The notes under the pieces were generated by a model. The model did no database searches, was not told the origin of the DNA, and worked only from the letters and a program-made list of their open reading frames with translations. From Triparma columacea (Eukaryota > Sar > Bolidophyceae > Parmales > Triparmaceae), in contig BRYA01000744.1 of the NCBI GenBank assembly GCA_030267965.1, positions 1 to 36,818 on the forward strand: 36,818 nt of DNA, written 5' to 3'. The position numbers and the translations under genes are program-made. Positions 29,885-36,818 of this stretch are shown here, in pieces; position 1 is the first letter of the stretch; each line of letters opens with the position of its first letter.

Positions 29885-30195
29885 GTTTGGGTTATTGGAA
29901 ACTTGTTTTGAAAGAATTTGAAGAATTCTGGCTGCAGAAGAACAAACTCTTCGGGATGGGTTTCCTCCCCAAAGTCCCCAAATTAAATTTCTTTTTCCAA
30001 ATACACACGTCTCAGATTTGACGTCACCGATCTCCGCGCTCGGTGTTGCAAACTTCTCATATACGACCTAGTAGTCTAAATTCCTTTGTAATTCCCCTGA
30101 ATTTTAAATTCTCCTCTCGCTCCCCCCCCTTACCTCCACCCTGCCCTCTTTCTTCCCTCCCCTTCCCACTTATCCTTCTCCTCCTTCACCTAAAA
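29885..30195. promoter_or_regulatory. Candidate bidirectional promoter, VDAC / CCDC103
   Basis: A 311-nt interval separates the divergent ATGs of VDAC and CCDC103. It contains a perfect TGACGTCA palindrome, then T/C-rich sequence just before the CCDC103 start. Neither a TATA box nor another gene is evident. Confidence 0.5.
30019..30026. promoter_or_regulatory. CRE-type bZIP palindrome TGACGTCA
   Basis: A full 8-bp cAMP-response-element palindrome lies about 135 nt from the VDAC ATG and 170 nt from the CCDC103 ATG. A related TGACGTAA occurs at 24780-24787, about 70 nt before the helicase ATG. bZIP proteins recognise such sites; binding here is not shown. Confidence 0.4.
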
Positions 30196-31172
30196 ATGTC
30201 AGATTTCCTCTCCTCCCTCCCCGTGAACCCTTCCTCCACCCCCAGTTCCTCCGCTGTCTCCTCAACAGGTGCCCTTAACGTCGCACTGTTAGCAAAGGAG
30301 GTCAAGCAGGGACTTCAGGAAGAGAAGACGTACAAGGCGGTCGACACTATGAAGAAGAAGGCGATACATACGAGCCAAACGTACGAGGAATTCAAGGTGA
30401 GGGGGAGGTAGTCGGGGGATGGTGGGGGGAGGGGGGGTGGAGATGTTATGTGAAAAAGGAAGTTTAGTGTTTACGGAAGTTTTGTGTTTCAATATTGCTC
30501 GCTAAACTACACACCCCACCCATAAAAATCCCCCCTCCTTAGAACTTTGTCGCCTGCGCTGAGCAGAAGCCTTTAGATCGCGGTGAGATGGAATCCCTAA
30601 AGGAGACCAAGGGTTCCTGGACACAGCAGAAGACCCGCCACGCCCTCAATCTCAAGAAATCCAAGCGTTCTTCAAAGAAGGAGAAGCGCGGCGTAGTCAG
30701 CAAGAAGTTCCCTGTGGTAGGGCCGAAGACAGGGATGGAGTTTGATAGGGATTGGAGGAGACACTGCGATACGGAGGAGAGGAGGTGGAGGTACTTGAAC
30801 CTCGCCGGCCCGGGGGCGCTGGGGGGGATCTGGAAGACGGAGGTCGACGCGGGGATTATGGGCAAGGTTCTGGAAACTGTTAAATGGGCGTGGGATCAGA
30901 GGGATGTTAAGGGGGGGGAAGGAAGGAGTGTTGAGGGTGAGGGGAAGGGCGCTGGGGGGGGAGGGGGGGAGGGTACTGCTTCCCCCGTTGTTGCTACGGT
31001 CACACCTTCTGTTGTGTCTGATTACCTGCACATGCTGACGGGCTGTGGGAGGTTCTCCTTGAACGTTAACTTCCTGGACGATAAGCAGGTCAAGGTTGTG
31101 AAGGAACTCATTCAGGTACTGAAGGATGAAGGGATAGAGGGGACAGAGGGATTGGAAGAGAAATGGAAGTAG
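30196..31172 (+). CDS. CCDC103: CCDC103/DNAAF19 dynein-arm assembly factor, two exons
   Basis: Exons 30196-30396 and 30543-31172 join in phase (TTCAAG|GTGAGG to CCTTAG|AACTTT), giving 276 residues; human CCDC103 has about 240. The N-terminal helix ends TSQTYEEFKNFVACAEQKPL, matching the animal YEEF...KPLER stretch. The central domain has EFDRDWRRH followed by LNLAGPGALGGIWKTEVDAGIMGKVL, matching animal FYRDWRRH and LGGPRLGCLFQTDV. The end, GCGRFSLNVNFL, matches TGRFTLNLSLL. CCDC103 oligomerises on axonemal microtubules and is needed for dynein arm attachment, so motile flagella are implied. A glycine-rich insert (near 30905-30980) adds length. The intron is 146 nt. Confidence 0.88.
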
Positions 31173-31484
31173 TGGGGGGGGGGAGGGAGGGGAGGGGCGA
31201 ACGCTGCTAGAAATGGCCCAATACTTGAACACTATTTGGGCTCTTTCGTTATAGAAGTTATTTTTGTCTTTTTTATTTGTGATTTTTCATTTCCATATTG
31301 CCACCCCCTCCCCCTTTCCCACCCCTCCCCAACCTGTGTCAAAATCTCCACTATGAAGATATCCTTCCATCATTACTATGACCCCTCAGTCTCCTTCCCT
31401 TAGCCCTCCTCCTCCCCCACCCCCTCTTCTTCCCCCTTTCCCTCCACCCCTCCTTCCCTCCTCCACCCTCCCCTTCCTCTTTTC
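31173..31484. other. Convergent spacer between CCDC103 and ATG8
   Basis: 312 nt between two stop codons. The right half is an almost pure C/T tract on the plus strand (about 31380-31485), which would be a G/A-rich 3' UTR of ATG8. No gene is seen. Confidence 0.6.
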
Positions 31485-32291
<807 letters not shown>

Positions 32292-32522
32292 TGTTTTTTT
32301 AGTTGAAAAAATAGTGCTTCTGTCTTATTACTCCAGGAGATTCGGATTAGCAGTTCTGTAAGTCCTAAATTTCTGGATCAAATTTTGTCATCGTTTTTAT
32401 AATAAAACGTTTGCGCTCCTCAACTCAACGCTCACTAAAGTTACTCGGCACTTCATTCTTCTCGTATCCCCCTTTAACCCAATTCCAAAATATCTGCTCA
32501 ATATCTGCTCAATATCTTCCTC
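32292..32522. promoter_or_regulatory. Candidate bidirectional promoter, ATG8 / FDXACB1
   Basis: 231 AT-rich nucleotides lie between divergent ATGs. TTTTTATAATAAAA at about 32394-32407 is a TATA-like word on the FDXACB1 side. No other signal was recognised. Confidence 0.4.
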
Positions 32523-33766
32523 ATGCCCTCCTCCCATCAAAACGGGCCCCCGTCGCTGCTCCACCCCTTGGAAGTTATAGGCAAAACATCCGGAAACGTC
32601 CTCGTTGTCGGTGATGGTGATTTAAGGTGAGAGAGAGAGATTTTCCTCCTTTCACTCGCTTCCACCCTCCCTCAACCATTGTTTCTTCCATGTTTCTGGT
32701 GTCTAATTCGTTCAATTATGTATCGCTACATCATCCCCCTTTATTCCAGCTTCTCCTGCGCCCTCGTGTCTGCCCACTCCTCCAACCCAAACTACATGAT
32801 TACCCCTTCTGTCCTATCCCCCGACCCTCAATCTCTCTCCACCCTCTACCCCACCTCAACAGCCTCCATAAAAACCCTAACATCCCACCAAGCCCCACCC
32901 CTGTTCAATGTTGATGCCACCAACCTCAATCGTGTCACCCCGACCCTGAGCCCCCAGGACGTTGTGATATTCAACTTCCCCCAGACTCCCCCCGAGACCA
33001 GAACCAACCGTAAGATCCAGTACCAGCGTACCCTCCTCTCCAGTTTCCTGATATCCTCCGCTACCATCCTCAGCCCTGAAGGGGGTGTGATAGTCACGTT
33101 AGCAAGGGGGCAATCGGGCGTCCGTACCGTTGACGCTTTGAGACCTCACCAAGCTGATCACTGGAATCTCGTCGAGGCTGCCGCAAATGCTGGTTTCTTA
33201 GTAGTTAAAAGTTGGAGGTATTTCAACTTAGGTTGGATGAATCTCGGTTGTGGTGGGGGGGGGGGGGAGTTCGATACCAAAGGCGCCAACTGCTTCCTGT
33301 GCGTGAGGGAGGGGTGGGAAGGCGGGGAGGTTAAGCAGCTGGTAAACCCTGAGTTCACGTTTGATGTTTCGTTCTGGGCGGAGGATGGGGTGTGGAAGGA
33401 GGAGAGTTTTAGAGAGCTTTTAGGTGAGTGAGAGTCGGGAACGTTGTGGCGATTTTCATTGGTTATGCGCTCACCTCCGCTCCTGCCACCTAAGCTTGTC
33501 GATTGTTGGAGTGTGACTCCCCTGCCTCAGTTGATGTTTCTTTTGTTGAAGAGTGGATAAGCCCTGATCTCCGGCGGGCCCTCAAGTTCAGGGTCCTGGT
33601 AGTGGCGAGAGATGACAGGTGCCTGACGAGGGAGAGTGCAAAGAAATTAGCGGACATTGTTAAGGAGACTGGGGCGAAAATACCGGGAGGTGGGACCAGA
33701 GGGGGAGAAGAGAAAAAGAGAAAGAGAGAGAAAGAGCACAGCGTAACCAAACCGAAAGACACATAG
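32523..33766 (+). CDS. FDXACB1-like protein: BMT5-type rRNA methyltransferase domain plus FDX-ACB domain
   Basis: Exons 32523-32626, 32750-33423 and 33531-33766 join in phase to give 337 residues. The first join completes the motif VLVVGDGDLSFSCAL, a SAM-binding entry typical of BMT5-like (DUF2431) methyltransferases. VDATNL, DVVIFNFPQTPP, RTLLSSFLISS and GGVIVTLARGQ follow in the expected order. From about residue 233 (FTFDVSFWAEDG) to about 320 a ferredoxin-fold anticodon-binding domain follows (DVSF...LKFRVLVVARDDRCLTRE). This two-domain order is that of animal FDXACB1. BMT5 methylates uridine N3 in large-subunit rRNA; the substrate here is unknown. A 13-G run in exon 2 (33255-33267) encodes glycines and is a slippage risk. 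The tail is basic (KKRKREKEH). Introns are 123 and 107 nt. Confidence 0.85.
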
Positions 33767-33905
33767 ATACACTTTATATAATATAGAAAACTGCAAACTT
33801 CTATATATCTCCAGTCCCATCCCAAACCCCTCCCCCCCTCCCCCTCCCCTCCCCCCCCCTACACACTCTTGTCTATAAAATTCAAATTCTACGTACATTG
33901 GATAT

Positions 33906-35138
33906 CTATTTCCCCTTCCTCCCTTTGTGCCAAAGGCTTGCCCCCACTCCCCCCCCCACCATCCCCAGCACTACCCCCAAGCTCACTCCGGTCCCCACCT
34001 CTATGTGGAAGTACTCCAGCGTCATTTTCACTCCTACAAAGACGAGGACGCCGGCGACGGCGGGGCGGAGGTAGACGAGGTCCTGGATCAACTGGGCGAC
34101 GACGGTGTAAAGGGAACGGAGGGCGAGAATGGCGAAGATATTCGAGGCGTACACGATCAAGGGATCCTTGGTTACACCGAGCACTGAGGTGGGGGCAGAG
34201 AGGGGGCTTTAGAGTCAGATTGGTCGGTCCTCCCCGCATCAAACACCCCACCACCACTACCACCAAATAAACAAACCACCCATCCCCACTAGCTCACCTG
34301 CCGGGATTGAGTCGATCGCGAATACGAAGTCGCTAAGCTCTATGCATATCAGGCAGGTGAGCAGCGGCGTCGCCAGCATCCTCCCCGTCTTCCCGTCCCT
34401 AGTGAAGAATTTGTTTCCGTCATACGCCTTCGAGGAGGGCATGATCCAGTTCGCGATCTTGAGGACGGCGTTGTCGTCCATACTGTGCTCCTCCTCCGAC
34501 CCCTCGCTGAGCAGCTTGATCCCGCTAGCGACGAGGACCCCCGCGAACACCAGGAGGACGCTCCTTGCCCTGCTCAGCATGCTGACGCCAGCCATTATCA
34601 TTATGCCCCTCATTACTACGGCGCCCCAGATCCCCCAGCTCAAGACGAGCGGCTGGAGGGAGGTAGGGACCTTGAAGTAGTCGAAGAGAAGGATGAAGAC
34701 GAAGATGTTGTCCACGGAGAGGGACTGCTCAACCACATACCCAGAGAAGAACTCAATGGAAGATTGGGCGCCCTTGAGGGGGATCAGGGCCAGACCGAAA
34801 GCGGTGGCGGCTAGGAGCGTGAGGAAAGTTTTCCCGAGGGCGGCAGCGTACTCGTCTGAAGATGCTGTCTTCCCACTGCCCCCCCTTGAGGACAAAGGAA
34901 GTATGCTATTACTGGAGGCCACAGGGGGGGATATATTGCCACCACGAAGTTTTGATAATACGGAGGCATCGCGTGGTGGGGTTGATTTGGCGGCTTTGTA
35001 CATGAAGGGAGAAGGAGATGAAGGAAAAAACGACGATGCTCCGATGTTGGAAATTTTTATTTTTGGGTCATGAAGAGAAGATTTCGCAGAAATTGTTGTC
35101 GCTGCGAGAAAACTAACCAAAAGATGTAAGCCTCTCAT
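33906..35138 (-). CDS. TerC-family integral membrane protein with signal peptide, two exons
   Basis: Exons 35138-34298 and 34183-33906 join in phase across a 114-nt intron to give 372 residues. The frame extends six codons upstream, but the first ATG is at 35138. The start MRGLHLLVSFLAATTISA is a clear signal peptide, followed by a Ser/Pro-rich stretch, compatible with bipartite plastid targeting in algae with secondary plastids; the usual Phe after the cleavage site is not obvious. Residues from about 110 form a TerC fold of about eight or nine membrane segments, with VEQSLSVDNIFVF, ELSDFVFAIDSIPA and SNIFAILALRSLY. Plant TerC acts in thylakoid membrane protein insertion, while bacterial TerC exports manganese or confers tellurite resistance. 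Either transport or biogenesis is possible. Confidence 0.88.
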
Positions 35139-35360
35139 GGTTGTGACTTGTGACAAATCTCAGGAAAGGATTTAATCAGGGTTTTTGTGTGTCAGGATTT
35201 TGCAGAGGACACCTCATCCGAAGCCAAGAGTCCAAGGATGACATATTAGGGGACTTCCTTAACCGGGAAAAAACAGAGGAAGACTAAGGATTTATCTTGG
35301 GAATATTTGTGCAGGTTATATTTTGTGTAAGTTCGATTCTCCCCCCTCCCCCGTAACTCA
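35139..35360. other. Spacer upstream of the TerC gene
   Basis: 222 nt between the TerC start and the stop of the next minus-strand gene. It presumably holds the TerC promoter; no distinct element was recognised. Confidence 0.4.
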
Positions 35361-36791
35361 TCATGCACTGTTCTTGGCCTTCTTGATCGTGTTACTGATC
35401 TCCTCCTTTAAATCACTAGCCCTTTTGCGTGAAAGCTTCCTCTTCTCCTTAGCGTTGAGCGATTCAGCGATCGTTTTCAAAACGCTCTTGGCCTTCAGGA
35501 GCTGCTGGAGAGTGTTCTGCTTATGCTCATCAGCATCAGGCAGGTTACTGAGGTCACCGGCAAGAGAACTGACAAGGGTATCACGGTCTGCTTGCGCTTT
35601 GACGAATGTAGCCTCAGTTGCCACGGCCTTATCTAACTCTTTTTTTTTGAAATCCTGCGTAATCTTGTGAATCACTTCTCCAAGGGGAATGTTGTCCGGC
35701 GTCTTGTTCTTCTCCTTGTTGTAAAGTCTCCGCATGCCACCCACCGACAAACTGAGACTTCTGAGCGTAGCGGCCTCCTTCGCCGTCTTGGCTTTATCCT
35801 CGGCCGTCTTGAGCAGCTCCTGGAGCTTGCTTCGGTCCTCCTCCGTCAGATCGACCTCGCTCTTGAGTTGGTCCTCCAGCCCCTCGACCTCCTCCTCCGC
35901 CCACCTGGCCTTGTTGTGCACTTGGACTTTCTTGAGGGACTTGGAAGCCTTCTCGCTCTTTGTCTTGGCAGCCTCCTCCGCCCTCTTTGCTTTATCCTTG
36001 GCCTTCTTGAGCTGCTCCTGGAGCTTGCTTCGACCCTCCTCCGTCAGATCGACCTCCTTCTTGACTTGCTTCTTCAGCCCCTCGACCTCCTTCTTCGCCC
36101 TCTTGGCCGTGTTGTACACGTCGGACGTGGACTTGTTCTTGCTCTTTGTCTTGGCAGCCTCCTTCGCCGTCTTGGCTTTATCTTCGGCCGTCTTGAGCAG
36201 CTCCTGGAGCTTGCTTCGACCCTCCTCCGTCAGATCGACCTCCTTCTTGACTTGCTTCTTCAGCCCCTCGACCTCCTTCTTCGCCCTCTTGGCCGTGTTG
36301 TACACGTCGGACGTGGACATCTTCTCGCTCGTTGTCTGGGCAGCGTCCTTCGCCGTCTTGGCGTAATCCTTGGCCATCTTGAGCAGCTCCTGGAGCTTGC
36401 TTCGATCCTCCTCCGTCAGATCGACCTCGCTCTTGAGTTGGTCCTCCAGCCCCTCGACCTCCTTCTTCGCCCACTTGGCCTTGTTGTGCGGTTTGTTGTT
36501 GCTCGCTGTCTGGACGGCCTTCGCGTTCTCGCTCTTGGAGGTCTCCGCAATGCGAAGCTTCTTCTGGAGGTCCTCTAGGCGAGCCGCCTTCGTTACGTCG
36601 CCATCCTCCTCTTGCTCTACATCGGCGATGTCTTTCTCGAGCTCAGCCACGGCACTCGAACTGCGAGCAAACCTCTGCCATGGTCCATTGTTGAAAGGCA
36701 GTTTCTTCTCCTTCCGCAACTCTTCAAAGTCTACGCCGCCGTCGACGAGCCTGAGCATCTGGCTCTCCTGGATTGCGTTCTTGTCGCGCAT
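35361..36791 (-). CDS. Lysine/glutamate-rich coiled-coil protein with four tandem repeats
   Basis: ATG at 36791 (MRDKNAIQES) gives 476 residues. The 27 nt between it and the window edge are also open, so the true start may lie outside. An N-terminal part (about 1-100, with PFNNGPWQRFARSSS) precedes four helical repeats of about 63 residues built on KEVEGLxxQxKxEVDLTEExR followed by SKLQELLKxAxDKAKTAKEA. A C-terminal helical domain (about 345-476) ends KKAKNSA. Composition and heptad-like spacing indicate a long alpha-helical or coiled-coil rod. No family is recognised; no signal peptide or membrane segment is present. Confidence 0.7.
   Translation of the reverse strand: MRDKNAIQESQMLRLVDGGVDFEELRKEKKLPFNNGPWQRFARSSSAVAELEKDIADVEQEEDGDVTKAARLEDLQKKLRIAETSKSENAKAVQTASNNKPHNKAKWAKKEVEGLEDQLKSEVDLTEEDRSKLQELLKMAKDYAKTAKDAAQTTSEKMSTSDVYNTAKRAKKEVEGLKKQVKKEVDLTEEGRSKLQELLKTAEDKAKTAKEAAKTKSKNKSTSDVYNTAKRAKKEVEGLKKQVKKEVDLTEEGRSKLQEQLKKAKDKAKRAEEAAKTKSEKASKSLKKVQVHNKARWAEEEVEGLEDQLKSEVDLTEEDRSKLQELLKTAEDKAKTAKEAATLRSLSLSVGGMRRLYNKEKNKTPDNIPLGEVIHKITQDFKKKELDKAVATEATFVKAQADRDTLVSSLAGDLSNLPDADEHKQNTLQQLLKAKSVLKTIAESLNAKEKRKLSRKRASDLKEEISNTIKKAKNSA
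35760..36490 (-). repeat. Four tandem repeats of about 190 nt in the coiled-coil gene
   Basis: The string CTCCGTCAGATCGACCTC recurs about every 190 nt (near 35841, 36038, 36227 and 36410). Copies 1 and 4 share one version (EDQLKSEVDLTEED with HNKA-x-WA upstream). Copies 2 and 3 share another (KKQVKKEVDLTEEG with VYNTAKRA upstream), giving an A-B-B-A order. Confidence 0.9.
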
Positions 36792-36818
36792 AGGGTCGAG
36801 ATGGGGGTGGATTAAGAT

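Noticed and set aside
35667..36578. 303-codon Leu-rich plus-strand frame resembling a membrane protein
   Set aside because: Mirror image of the Lys/Glu coiled-coil repeats on the minus strand (opposite-strand frames of Glu/Lys codons read as Leu/Phe/Ser).

Overview
This is nuclear DNA of a eukaryote. Genes lie on both strands and are split by short GT-AG introns, and the conserved proteins (VDAC, ATG8, KDEL receptor, PRMT7, centriole and dynein-assembly factors) are eukaryotic. A TerC-family membrane protein with an N-terminal signal peptide, three centriole/cilium genes and the BspA-type leucine-rich-repeat gene fit a photosynthetic stramenopile able to build a flagellum. A bolidophyte/Parmales-type alga (Triparma-like) is my best guess, but no rRNA or organelle marker proves it.

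Layout. 1-8.1 kb: a possible scaffold end with CCCCAA repeats, a 189-nt stretch without any G, then one giant, comparatively AT-rich minus-strand gene. It encodes about 2592 residues: START-like lipid-binding domains followed by three tandem copies of a large membrane module that resembles XK-related scramblases. 8.1-9.1 kb is non-coding. 9.1-11.5 kb: three-exon PRMT7 (minus), divergent from two-exon ERD2/KDEL receptor (plus, 12.05-12.96 kb). 13.4-15.8 kb: SAS-4/CPAP-like centriole protein. 16.0-17.2 kb: LRR protein made of 23-residue repeats. 17.9-23.7 kb: five-exon, 1810-residue CSPP1-like protein. 23.96-24.8 kb: charged coiled-coil protein. 24.9-28.0 kb: UPF1-like SF1 helicase interrupted by a 708-N assembly gap. 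28.2-29.9 kb: four-exon VDAC. 30.2-31.2 kb: CCDC103/DNAAF19. 31.5-32.3 kb: ATG8. 32.5-33.8 kb: FDXACB1-like protein (BMT5-like methyltransferase plus FDX-ACB domain). 33.9-35.1 kb: TerC family. 35.4-36.8 kb: coiled-coil repeat protein, possibly continuing beyond the window.

How the genes relate. This is eukaryotic housekeeping, not an operon. Three genes (SAS-4-like, CSPP1-like, CCDC103) belong to centriole/cilium biology. Four gene pairs are divergent and may share promoters: PRMT7/ERD2, CSPP1-like/coiled coil, VDAC/CCDC103 and ATG8/FDXACB1. I rebuilt exon joins from splice sites plus reading frame; they are consistent in phase but unconfirmed by RNA. Most introns are about 70-240 nt, with C-rich rather than T-rich acceptor tracts. 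The most unusual object is the subtelomere-like START plus triple XK-like gene, with six R-R-A-S-V kinase-type sites at its module boundaries.
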